Below the pieces are notes generated by a model, which saw nothing but the letters and a program-made list of their open reading frames with translations, had not been told where the DNA came from and did not search any database. A stretch of DNA of 64,000 bases from Hoeflea marina (lineage in GTDB: Bacteria; Pseudomonadota; Alphaproteobacteria; Rhizobiales; Rhizobiaceae), in the NCBI RefSeq assembly GCF_003182275.1, contig NZ_QGTR01000003.1:434001-498000 (forward strand), given 5' to 3'. Made by a program: the position numbers and the translations under genes. Shown here piece after piece: positions 7,321-16,092 of the stretch; position 1 is the stretch's first letter, and every line of letters starts with the position of its first letter.

Positions 7321-9231
7321 AGCGCCGGTTCGGGCGGTCCCGGACCTCGCAGCGCCGCTCGCGGCGATGTCGCCGCCTATCTGAGCGAGCAGGAATCCAA
7401 GACGCTTCTGCGCTTCATCACCTGCGGCTCGGTCGATGACGGCAAGTCGACGCTGATCGGGCGGCTGCTCTACGACAGCAAGCTGATCTTCGACGACCAG
7501 CTGGCAGCGCTCGCAAGCGACAGCCGCAAGCACGGCACCACCGGCGCGGACATGGATTTCGCGCTGCTGGTCGACGGGCTGGAGGCGGAGCGCGAACAGG
7601 GCATCACCATCGACGTCGCCTACCGGTTCTTTGCCACCGACCGGCGCAAGTTCATCGTCGCCGACACGCCGGGCCACGAGGAATACACCCGCAACATGGC
7701 CACCGGCGCCTCCACCGCCGATCTCGCCGTGGTGCTGGTGGATGCCCGCAATGGCGTGCTCGAGCAGACGCGACGGCATTCGCACATCGTCTCGCTCGTC
7801 GGCATCCGCTCGATCGTGCTGGCGATCAACAAGATCGACCTGGTGGATCACGACCGGGACGTGTTCGACGCCATCGTCGCCGACTACACGGCGTTTGCCG
7901 CCCAGCTCGGCTTCGACGAGATCCGGGCGATTCCGATTTCGGCGCGCTACGGCGACAATGTCTCCGCGCGCTCGGCCGCCATGCCCTGGTACGAGGGTCC
8001 GACGCTGATCGAGCACCTGGAGAGAGTGGTCATAGCCGACCCGGCGCTCGCCCTGCCGTTCCGGCTGCCGGTGCAGCTGGTGGTGCGACCCGATCTGGAT
8101 TTCCGCGGCTTCGCCGGCCAGATCGCCTCGGGCAGGGTCGCGGTGGGCGATGCCGTGGTGGTGGCCAAGAGCGGCCAGGCCTCGCGGGTCAAGTCCATCG
8201 TCACCGCCGACGGCAATCTGGAGCGCGCGCGCGAGGGCCAGGCGGTGACGCTGGTGCTCACGGACGAGCTCGACGTCTCGCGCGGCAACATGCTTTCGGC
8301 GCCGGAGGCGCGGCCGCACGTGGCCGACCAGTTCCAGGCGCATGTGATCTGGTTCGACGAGCACGCGCTGATGCCCGGGCGCAGCTATGTGCTGCGCAGC
8401 GAGACCGATTCGACCCATGCCACGGTGACGGCGCTCAAATACGCCATCGACGTCAATTCGCTTACCCACGAGGCGGCGAGACAGCTCGGCAAGAACGGCA
8501 TCGGCGTGTGCAACTTCGCCACCGCCGCGCCGCTCGCCTTCGACGCCTACCGCGACAACCGCATCACCGGCAACTTCATCCTCGTCGACCGGCTCACCAA
8601 CGCCACCGTCGGCGCCGGCATGATCGACCATCCGCTGCGCCGCGCCGACAACGTGCACTGGCAGGCCATCGACGTCACCCGCGAAGCCCGCGCCGAGCTC
8701 AAGCACCAGAAGCCGGCGGTGCTGTGGTTCACCGGCCTGTCGGGCTCGGGCAAGTCGACGATCGCCAACCTGGTCGAGAAGCGGCTGCATGCGCTCGGCC
8801 GCCACACGGTGCTGCTCGACGGCGACAATGTCCGCCACGGGCTCAACCGCGATCTCGGCTTCACCGAGGCCGACCGGGTGGAAAACATCCGCCGCGTCGC
8901 CGAGGTGGCCCGGCTGATGACCGACGCCGGCCTGATCGTGCTGGTGTCGTTCATCTCGCCGTTCCGCTCCGAGCGCAAGCTGGCGCGCGACCTGATGGCG
9001 CCGGGCGAGTTCGTCGAGATCTTCGTCGACACGCCGATCGAGGAATGCGCCCGCCGCGACCCCAAGGGCCTCTACAGGAAGGCGATGGCCGGGCAGATCG
9101 CCAATTTCACCGGCATCTCCTCGCCCTACGAGGCCCCGGAGACGCCGGAGATGCATCTTCGGACGGTCGACGAGCCAGCAGAGGCAATGGCCAAGAGAGT
9201 CGTTGACCGGTTGCTGGACAGCTTCTCCTGA
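7231..9231 (+). CDS. cysN: Bifunctional sulfate adenylyltransferase large subunit/adenylylsulfate kinase (CysNC)
   Basis: The 666-residue fusion has three parts. Residues 1-45 are the repeat-rich tail. An EF-Tu-like GTPase (CysN, about 50-480) has G1 [10 protein letters not shown]3 DTPGHE and G4 NKID. APS kinase (CysC, about 490-666) has a P-loop GLSGSGKST near 502 and the downstream [10 protein letters not shown] motif. CysN powers sulfate adenylylation by CysD, and CysC phosphorylates APS to PAPS. The start is fixed by the TGATG overlap with cysD. The fusion is common in Alphaproteobacteria, as in NodQ. With no cysH or cysIJ next to it, and two sulfotransferase-like genes following, the PAPS may feed sulfation. 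Confidence 0.97.
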   Translation: MPDSPMPDSPKTDSPKTDSTSPDSPRPDSRSAGSGGPGPRSAARGDVAAYLSEQESKTLLRFITCGSVDDGKSTLIGRLLYDSKLIFDDQLAALASDSRKHGTTGADMDFALLVDGLEAEREQGITIDVAYRFFATDRRKFIVADTPGHEEYTRNMATGASTADLAVVLVDARNGVLEQTRRHSHIVSLVGIRSIVLAINKIDLVDHDRDVFDAIVADYTAFAAQLGFDEIRAIPISARYGDNVSARSAAMPWYEGPTLIEHLERVVIADPALALPFRLPVQLVVRPDLDFRGFAGQIASGRVAVGDAVVVAKSGQASRVKSIVTADGNLERAREGQAVTLVLTDELDVSRGNMLSAPEARPHVADQFQAHVIWFDEHALMPGRSYVLRSETDSTHATVTALKYAIDVNSLTHEAARQLGKNGIGVCNFATAAPLAFDAYRDNRITGNFILVDRLTNATVGAGMIDHPLRRADNVHWQAIDVTREARAELKHQKPAVLWFTGLSGSGKSTIANLVEKRLHALGRHTVLLDGDNVRHGLNRDLGFTEADRVENIRRVAEVARLMTDAGLIVLVSFISPFRSERKLARDLMAPGEFVEIFVDTPIEECARRDPKGLYRKAMAGQIANFTGISSPYEAPETPEMHLRTVDEPAEAMAKRVVDRLLDSFS

Positions 9232-9272
9232 GCTTCTGAACTCACGGCAAGTAAAAGACGCTCAGCATCCGT

Positions 9273-9902
9273 TCATGCGCCGGGAGGTTGCGTCGGATAG
9301 GCCCTTCTGGCCTTCAGGTACCCATCAAATTGCAATAGCAGGCTTTCCGCGGTCGCATCGTCGGACACGACAGGTGCGCCACCCGATTTCATGGCTATCA
9401 ATCCGAAGTCGATTTTCTGCACGACGTTTAACAGGTGCCGCCTGCACCAATCCTTGCGCTTGTCAGACCTGCCCTCGAATTCCGGCAAATAGTGAAACCG
9501 GTGAAATGCCTTACGAAACATCACCGAGCCCGCCTCGGCAGCGGAGCCCAGCAGCTTCTGTGGGTCGAAAAAGTCGAACGAATATTCATTGAAATTCTGC
9601 CGATGATACGGATTTACAAGGTTGTATTGCGTCAATGTCAGATAGGGGACACCAACCAGAAACACCCCGCCATGCTTAAGCACCCTGTGTATTTCCGATA
9701 GGGCAAACAGATAGTTGTCGAGATGCTCAAGCGTATGATAGCTGAAGACCACTCCTATCGAGTTGTCTTCGAACGGGAGCCTCTCTCGGTTGAGATCCAT
9801 CGTGATATCCGCCTTTGGCGAAATATCGATATTTATCGCGCCCGGTATATGGGTCTGCCCTGCGCCAATATTCAGGCTTCCAGCAATTTCCATAAATTCC
9901 AT
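9273..9902 (-). CDS. SAM-dependent methyltransferase (class I), small
   Basis: The 209-residue protein has a compact Rossmann methyltransferase core: LNIGAGQTHIPGAINIDIS, an unusual motif I variant, then LPFEDNSIGVVFSYHTLEHLDNY (post-II/motif IV) and EIHRVLKHGGVFLVGVPY (motif V). The pattern fits the Methyltransf_11-like enzymes often found in polysaccharide clusters, and the substrate is unknown. It is AT-richer than cysNC and lies on the opposite strand to it. The start may be the ATG at 9902 or the one four codons later. Confidence 0.8.
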   Translation of the reverse strand: MEFMEIAGSLNIGAGQTHIPGAINIDISPKADITMDLNRERLPFEDNSIGVVFSYHTLEHLDNYLFALSEIHRVLKHGGVFLVGVPYLTLTQYNLVNPYHRQNFNEYSFDFFDPQKLLGSAAEAGSVMFRKAFHRFHYLPEFEGRSDKRKDWCRRHLLNVVQKIDFGLIAMKSGGAPVVSDDATAESLLLQFDGYLKARRAYPTQPPGA

Positions 9903-10503
9903 TTTCCTGTTGATATAGTCATTCCCGCAAAAGCGCGGTGGGATGTTAGAATTCCTCCCGGAGGAATACGATTGCAGAATTCATGGCCAGTGATGCCGGA
10001 TGTCTGCAGCACCCTGTGGGCGAATGTCTGCAGTGATGTGCACCAATCGTGTCCATGAGCGCCTGTCACTATTGTCCGGTATCGCAGGATCTGCAATCTC
10101 GAAATCACACGGCAATCGACGCGCGGGACGAGCACGGAAGCGGGACCCCCGCGAATCACTCCGGCCGCCCGATTCGCGGCGGCAAGGCAGATCGCGGCCG
10201 GCGGAGCGATCATCGGCGGGCGGGCGGGCGGGGCGGCAGCAACGGCAAGTCATGTCGGGCAGTCCCGGTCGCCCTGGGCCCAATACAGGGGACAAACTCC
10301 GCCGATCCGGGCGCTTGATCCTTGAAAATCCGCGCCTATTACTTTTCGGGGGTTACACATGGGAGCCAGTGTGTCATCTGGGGTTGCGGCGGACCTGCTT
10401 GCCCGCGCCGCGATGCCGGGAGAGCCTGCGTCCGCGGCCCGCGCCGAAGCGTTGCCAATGCCCGACAGGAACGCTACGACACACCAACGCACGCAGTCAG
10501 AAA
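9903..10503. other. 600-bp non-coding gap with palindromes upstream of the large fusion gene
   Basis: No convincing gene was found. A CATTCCCGC-AAAAGCGCGG-type block at ~9930 resembles common proteobacterial GC palindromes. A perfect inverted repeat, ATTCCTCC-C-GGAGGAAT, lies at 9951-9967 between two GAATTC sequences. Further right, a GGGGG-spaced ATG at 10359 opens a frame of plausible composition that runs into the fusion gene in a different frame (see the finding on its start). The gap must hold the promoters for both the methyltransferase and the fusion gene, but no strong -35/-10 pair stands out. Confidence 0.5.
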
Positions 10504-13500
10504 TTGGATGCCGATTCATTGGCCACGCCCCGCGAAGCAACCGCCCCACAGGCCAAGTTCGACCGTACCTGCCTTCTGATCCTGGGCATGCACCGGTCGG
10601 GCACCAGCGCGCTGACCCGGGTGCTCAGCCTGATGGGCGCCGGCCTGCCGCAGCATGTGATGGGCGCCAGCGACGGCAATGACAGCGGCCACTGGGAGCC
10701 CACCCTGCTGGCCGCCCAGGACGACGCGATTCTTGCCGAATACGGCTCGGCATGGCACGACTGGCGGCCGCTGCAGCTCTCTGCCGTCAGCGCCGACCGG
10801 CTCGAGCAGATGGCGCAGGTGATCGGCGCGCTCGTCAACAGCGAATATCCCGACACCGGCCTGTTCGTGCTCAAGGACCCGCGGATCTGCCGCATGGCGC
10901 CGCTCTACCTGCAGGCGCTCAAGGGCATCGGGGTCAATGTCGCGCCGGTGCTGATCTTCCGCAATCCGCTCGAGGTGATCGCCTCGCTCGCCAAGCGGCG
11001 CTCCAACTGGCCGGCCTCGCACGGCAAGGCCGACGCGGCGCTCTTGTGGCTCGTGCACGTGCTCGAGGCCGAGCATCATTCACGCGGCATGCCGCGCGCG
11101 ATCCTCTCCTATTCGGACCTTCTGGCGGACTGGGCCGGCGCGATCGACGGCATCCGCGCCGGCCTCGACCTCGCCTTTCCCACCAGCACAGAGGAAGCGG
11201 CCCCGCTGGTCGACGACTTTCTTGCCGCCGACCTGCGCCACCAGCGCGAGAGCCCCGGCAATGTCGCGCTCGATCCGCAGCTGCGCGGCTGGGTCAGCGA
11301 CACCTACGACGCGCTGCGCATGCTGGCCAGGACGCCGACTTCGGCCCGCGCCATGGCCATCCTCGACCAGGTCAGGGCCGAATTCATCCGCGCCGAACCG
11401 ATCCTTTCGGCGCTGTTGTCGGCCGCCAACTCCGCCAGGTCCGACGCGCTCGCCGCCGCCGAGGCCGCCCGCTGCGATGCCGAGGCGGAGCGCAACCGCC
11501 TCAATGCGCTGATCACGGAAAGCAACAGCTCCCGCGTTGCCGCCGAGAGCTCGCTCAATCAGTGGTCGACGGAGGCCGAGTCGGCGCGCCAGCAGCTTGC
11601 CCGGCAGGACGCCGCCCACCAGCGCATCATCGAGGAGCGCGACAGCCTTGCCGAGGCGCTGGAGGACGAGCGCAACAACGCCGAGCGCCACATCGCCGAC
11701 TTCGATGCCTACAAGGCCGCCGCCGAGGCGAAGCTCGACCAACTTTCGGCCGAGGCGCATGCGGCGCGCGCCGAGATCGCCGAGCTCGAAAGTTCGATCC
11801 TGCGGCTGGCCGAGGAGCGCAAGCATCTCGCCGAGGCGCTGACGGCGGTGCGGCTGGAAGCCGACGAGCATGCCCACGAGACCGGCGTCGCCCTCGACCA
11901 TGTCCGCCAGCTCGGCGAGGCCGAACGCAAGGCCAGCAGCGAGCGCGACCGGGTGTCGGCGCAGCTGGAAGCCGAAATGCGAATCGCCGACCAGGCCAGG
12001 CAGGCGCTCGAGGAAACGCGCGGCCTGGCCGACAGCCGGCTGGCGGCACTCGAAAGCAGCGAAGCGATCATCGCGCGCGCCCGCGCCGTGCTCGGCACCT
12101 ACGAGGGCGACAACCGCGATCTCGCCGACCTCATCGAGGCGCAAATCCAGGCTCTGGCGTCGAGCGAGGCCGAGCTGCAGAGCGCGCTGGTGGCGCGCAA
12201 CGACTCCATCGAGCGGGCGCGGCAGGCCGAGGCGACCTGCGCCGTGCTGCGCGCCGAACTGGAAGCCGGCGAGATGGCCATCGAACCCTGGCGCCAGCGC
12301 CTCAGGGAGGCCTCCGAACTGGCGATGGCGGCCATTGCCGACCAGGAGCGCGCCGCCACGCGCCAGGCCATCGAACTTTCCGAGCTGGAAGCGCGCCTGC
12401 AGGAGGAGCACGCCAAGCTGGAGCGGGCGATGACCGGCGCCGAGGCGGCGGGCCAGCGCCTGCAGGAGGCGGACGAGCTCAATGCGAAGCTCGCGGCCGA
12501 CCTGAGCGAGGCCGAAGCCAGGGTGGAGGAGCTCAACCTGCGCATCGATGAGCTGCGGCGCACGCAGGCGGCGGAGGCCGAGGAGGACACGCGGCAGGCA
12601 TTGCGGTTGGCGGAGGGCGAGATCTCGTCGCTTGCCGACAGACTGATGCAGATGCAGGACGCCTTTGCCGGCGAAAACGACCGCATGGCGCGGCTGCTGC
12701 GCGACTACGAAGACCGCGAGCACGCCGCCAACGCAGAGGTGGCGCGGCTGCGCGACGCCTATCACCGCTCCACCTCCTGGCGGCTGACCGCGCCGGTGCG
12801 GGCGGTCAAGCTCGCCGCCCTGGCCGCCTATCGAGGCCTGTACAAGAGCGGCGGACTTGTGCTGCGCACGCTGGCGCCCGACGCGGCCGTCAACCGCATC
12901 CGCGGCCTGGTGCCCGATCCCGACGGCATTCCGCGCAAGCTCGGCTACCGCCCGCCGGCGCTGGCGTCCTATCCCGCGGCGACGATCGCCGAGGGAGAGG
13001 GCGGGCGCCCCGACGTCTTCGTGCTGTCGATCATCGACTGGGACTTCCGCACCCAGCGGCCGCAGCACATTGCCCGGCTGCTCTCCGAAAAGCACAGGGT
13101 GTTCTATGTCGAGATGATGCTCGAGATGGAGGGGATGCGCATCCGGCAGCTCGACGAGCATCTCTATGTGGTGCGCCTGGGGCGCAACGCCATCGGCCAC
13201 ATCCAGCCCTATGTCGGCCAGCCCGAGGGCGAACAGCTGCGCGGCTGGATCTCGAGCTTCCTCGAATTCGCCGACCATTTCGACGCCACCCCGTTCAAGC
13301 AGGTCATCATCCAGCATCCGTTCTGGTGGCAGATGGCGCGGCACCTGCCGCAGGATTTCCGCATCGTCTTCGACTGCATGGACGATATCGCAGGCTTCTC
13401 CAACACCACCGAGTGGCTCTTGGAAACAGAGCGCAGCCTGCTGGCGGGCTGCGACAGCCTCATCGTCAGCTCCGACTACCTGTTCAACAAATACGCGCCG

Positions 13501-14916
13501 ATCAAGCCGCCGACGCTGATCCGCAACGGCGGCGACCTCACCCATTTCGAGCCCAACGATTCCAACGCCGAGGCGCCCGGGTTCCTCGCCCGGAATGGAT
13601 TTTCCAAGCGCAGCGGCGTCATCGCCGTGGGCTATGTGGGGGCGATCGCCGAATGGTTCGACGTCGACCTCGTGCGCACCGTCGCCAACCGGAATCCGGA
13701 CATGGAATTCCATCTCTGCGGCGCGGTGACGGCGCCTCAGGCGGCAGGCCTCGACGCGCTGGCCAACGTCACGCTTTACGGCGAGATCGCTTACGCCGAG
13801 GTGCCCGCCTTCATCCGCCAGATGGACGTGATGGTCATCCCGTTCCAGCTGCTGCCGATCATCCAGGCCTGCGATCCGGTGAAATTCTACGAGTATTCGG
13901 CCATGGGCAAGCCGACGGTCGCCACCGAGCTGCCGGAACTCAACCGCGCCCGCGAACTCATGTTCCTGTCCACCGGCGCCGCCGAATTCGCTGCCAACAT
14001 TCGCAAGGCGCAGCGCCAGGGCCGCTCGCAGGAGTTCCGCGACAGCCTGCGCGCCTATGCCGCCGCCAACACCTGGCGTCACCGCAGCGAGCTGTTCGAG
14101 CAGGTTCTCTCCGACCTGCCCAAGGTCTCGGTGGTGGTACTGAACTACGGCGAGCCCGAATGGACCGTCAACACGCTGCATTCGCTGTTTTCCGGCGGCC
14201 CGACCTATCCGAACATGGAGGTGCTGCTGGTCGACAACGGCTCTTCGGAGGAGCGGCTCGCCGTGCTCCGCGAGGCCGTCGGCCGGGCGCCGCCGCAGGC
14301 GGTGCGGCTGATCGAGAACGGCGAGAATCTCGGTTTCGCGCGCGGCAACAATGTCGGCATCGCCGAGGCCACGGGCGACTACGTGCTGCTGCTCAACAAC
14401 GACACCTTTGTGCCGCCGGGCGCGATCGCCGCCATGGTCGCCCATCTCGAGGCCAACCCGTCCATCGGCGTCGTCGGCCCGATGACCAACAACATCGGCA
14501 ACGAGGCGCGCGTCGAGATCGACTATGCCGACATGGCGGAGATGATGCGGCGCGCCCGCGATCTGGTGATCGGCTATCGCGGCCGCCACAGCGAGATGCC
14601 GGTGGCGGCCTATTTCGCCGCCATGCTGCGGCGGGACGATTTCGAGCAGTTCGGCCTGCTGTCGGAGGAATACGGCCTGGGCATGTTCGAGGACGACGAC
14701 CACTGCGCGGTGATCCGCTCCAAGGGCTACATCTGCGCACTGGCCGAAGACGCCTTCGTCCACCACCATCTCTCCGCCTCCTTCGATGCCATCGGCGCAG
14801 AACGCAAGCAGAAGCTGTTCGAGAAGAACAAGAAGATATTTGAGGCCAAATGGGGCAAGTGGGTCCCGCACAGGTACCGGAAGGAGCGGCCGGCTTCGGG
14901 GCTGGGCGGACGATGA
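10504..14916 (+). CDS. Multidomain sulfotransferase-like/coiled-coil/GT4-like/GT2 glycosyltransferase
   Basis: About 1470 residues if started at TTG 10504 (TTG 10519 is an alternative). Four regions can be read. A sulfotransferase-like domain (about 20-260) has the 5'-phosphosulfate loop LILGMHRSGTSALTR and LKDPRICRM. A long Ala/Glu/Arg-rich heptad coiled coil spans about 305-750. A GT4/GT1-like glycosyltransferase (about 838-1190) begins FVLSIIDWDFRTQRPQH and ends with SAMGKPTVATELPE. A C-terminal GT2 domain (about 1206-1465) has VSVVVLNYGEPEWT, LLVDNGSS, NLGFARGNNVG and LLNNDTFVPPG. STSWRLTAPVR joins coil to enzyme, as in large rhizobial glycan synthases. The start is poorly defined, without a good ribosome-binding site. 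It overlaps the next gene by ATGA. Confidence 0.85.
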   Translation: MDADSLATPREATAPQAKFDRTCLLILGMHRSGTSALTRVLSLMGAGLPQHVMGASDGNDSGHWEPTLLAAQDDAILAEYGSAWHDWRPLQLSAVSADRLEQMAQVIGALVNSEYPDTGLFVLKDPRICRMAPLYLQALKGIGVNVAPVLIFRNPLEVIASLAKRRSNWPASHGKADAALLWLVHVLEAEHHSRGMPRAILSYSDLLADWAGAIDGIRAGLDLAFPTSTEEAAPLVDDFLAADLRHQRESPGNVALDPQLRGWVSDTYDALRMLARTPTSARAMAILDQVRAEFIRAEPILSALLSAANSARSDALAAAEAARCDAEAERNRLNALITESNSSRVAAESSLNQWSTEAESARQQLARQDAAHQRIIEERDSLAEALEDERNNAERHIADFDAYKAAAEAKLDQLSAEAHAARAEIAELESSILRLAEERKHLAEALTAVRLEADEHAHETGVALDHVRQLGEAERKASSERDRVSAQLEAEMRIADQARQALEETRGLADSRLAALESSEAIIARARAVLGTYEGDNRDLADLIEAQIQALASSEAELQSALVARNDSIERARQAEATCAVLRAELEAGEMAIEPWRQRLREASELAMAAIADQERAATRQAIELSELEARLQEEHAKLERAMTGAEAAGQRLQEADELNAKLAADLSEAEARVEELNLRIDELRRTQAAEAEEDTRQALRLAEGEISSLADRLMQMQDAFAGENDRMARLLRDYEDREHAANAEVARLRDAYHRSTSWRLTAPVRAVKLAALAAYRGLYKSGGLVLRTLAPDAAVNRIRGLVPDPDGIPRKLGYRPPALASYPAATIAEGEGGRPDVFVLSIIDWDFRTQRPQHIARLLSEKHRVFYVEMMLEMEGMRIRQLDEHLYVVRLGRNAIGHIQPYVGQPEGEQLRGWISSFLEFADHFDATPFKQVIIQHPFWWQMARHLPQDFRIVFDCMDDIAGFSNTTEWLLETERSLLAGCDSLIVSSDYLFNKYAPIKPPTLIRNGGDLTHFEPNDSNAEAPGFLARNGFSKRSGVIAVGYVGAIAEWFDVDLVRTVANRNPDMEFHLCGAVTAPQAAGLDALANVTLYGEIAYAEVPAFIRQMDVMVIPFQLLPIIQACDPVKFYEYSAMGKPTVATELPELNRARELMFLSTGAAEFAANIRKAQRQGRSQEFRDSLRAYAAANTWRHRSELFEQVLSDLPKVSVVVLNYGEPEWTVNTLHSLFSGGPTYPNMEVLLVDNGSSEERLAVLREAVGRAPPQAVRLIENGENLGFARGNNVGIAEATGDYVLLLNNDTFVPPGAIAAMVAHLEANPSIGVVGPMTNNIGNEARVEIDYADMAEMMRRARDLVIGYRGRHSEMPVAAYFAAMLRRDDFEQFGLLSEEYGLGMFEDDDHCAVIRSKGYICALAEDAFVHHHLSASFDAIGAERKQKLFEKNKKIFEAKWGKWVPHRYRKERPASGLGGR

Positions 14917-15980
14917 CTGACGACCGCATCCTCCATCTGCATGCGGGAACGGAGAAGACGGGAACGACCGCCATTCAGTCCGCACTGGAAACTCAACGCA
15001 AGACGCTTGCGGACCGCTCCATTCTCTATCCCGCGTCGCTGGGCGCCGGCCCGCACATGCAACTGACTGCCGCCTGTCTCGACTTTTCGCTGGAATCGCC
15101 AATCCTCCAAGAATTTGCGATCGACTCGGATGAATGGCATGCCTATTTCGTCAAATGTGTATCCGCTGCGCTGCGCACAGAAATCAGGACCAGCGGTGCG
15201 AACCAGGTCATCATCAGCGATGAGCACATCAATGTGAACCTCTTGACGCCACAGTCGCTTGAGCAGATTGGCCTGATCTGCGAAATTCCCACTCACAGAA
15301 TATTCCCTGTCATTTACTTCAGACGACAGGACCGCCTGCTCGAAAGCATCATGAGCGAGATTCTCAAGTGTCTTGCCCTGCAATTCCTCGACTATGAAGA
15401 CCCGCTCAGCCTGGTTCCTGCAACCGATGACAGATATGACTATCTCCGAATCCTGCGAAATTTCACGGCGGTATTTCCCACCTCCAACATGCGACTTCGC
15501 AGCTATACGAACTTACCCTCATTTAACGTGGTCACCGATTTCTTCGAGACGATCGGATACCCCGACCATGCAGATATCGTGCAAGTGGATCGAAAGAATG
15601 CCTCAATTCCCAAGGCACTGTTTCGTCCACTTCTGTCGATAGGCCGATCTGCTCTCGAACACGATCTGGCCGCGCTTCGCGAGGAGTGGCGACTGATGGT
15701 GCAAGCTGCGGCAGTAGCATTTCCGGGGCAAACCTATCGGCTTGGGGCCGAGGACCGCGCCGCATTCCTCTCACGATATGCGGATGATAATGCCGAACTC
15801 GCCCGTCAATTTCCGCAGCTTGCGCCTGAACTATACTTCTCCAGCGAGACCGGAGCGGGCCCTGAGACTGAATGTCCAGTTTCCATGCGCCGCATTCCCG
15901 AAGCAGTTCAGCCGGCAATTAGCCAGAACGCCCTGCATCAATTGGAGTTCGCCATCGCCCAAGCGGGTCGTGGATGCTGA
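14913..15980 (+). CDS. Sulfotransferase-like protein of the surface-glycan cluster
   Basis: The 355-residue protein begins with an ATG inside the stop of the preceding fusion gene (ATGA), so the two are coupled. Its N-terminus HLHAGTEKTGTTAIQSAL is a good 5'-phosphosulfate (PAPS) binding loop at residues 9-21. Later, VIYFRRQDRLLESIMSEI resembles the 3'-phosphate binding region of sulfotransferases (R-x-x-D/P-x-x-S). The rest has no clear similarity that I can name. The DNA is AT-richer and less codon-biased than the fusion gene, suggesting recent acquisition. A sulfotransferase role is likely from the loop and context, and the acceptor is unknown. Confidence 0.7.
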   Translation: MTDDRILHLHAGTEKTGTTAIQSALETQRKTLADRSILYPASLGAGPHMQLTAACLDFSLESPILQEFAIDSDEWHAYFVKCVSAALRTEIRTSGANQVIISDEHINVNLLTPQSLEQIGLICEIPTHRIFPVIYFRRQDRLLESIMSEILKCLALQFLDYEDPLSLVPATDDRYDYLRILRNFTAVFPTSNMRLRSYTNLPSFNVVTDFFETIGYPDHADIVQVDRKNASIPKALFRPLLSIGRSALEHDLAALREEWRLMVQAAAVAFPGQTYRLGAEDRAAFLSRYADDNAELARQFPQLAPELYFSSETGAGPETECPVSMRRIPEAVQPAISQNALHQLEFAIAQAGRGC

Positions 15981-16092
15981 TGAAGCTATGACAGGGGCTA
16001 GGTCAGCCGCCTATGTGCGTTGAAACGCTCGCACCCGCCCCCTGGATAGCCATCACCGGCAGGATTGGCTCCGAGGAAAGCTAGCGTGCCCC

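Noticed and set aside
7222-9156. A 644-codon minus-strand frame opposite cysNC
   Set aside because: Same shadow effect; cysNC on the plus strand has all expected motifs.
6335-9231. NodPQ assignment for CysD/CysNC
   Set aside because: NodP/NodQ are close paralogues, but no nodH, nodABC or nod box is visible, so the general cys names are safer.
10359-10682. A short plus-strand ORF starting at an ATG after GGGGG
   Set aside because: It runs into the fusion gene in the wrong frame and has no domain of its own. I kept it only as a start/frameshift question, not as a gene.
11080-15102. A 1340-codon open frame on the minus strand under the large fusion gene
   Set aside because: It is the mirror of a strongly codon-biased GC-rich gene. 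It has no domains, and the plus strand carries clear sulfotransferase and glycosyltransferase motifs.
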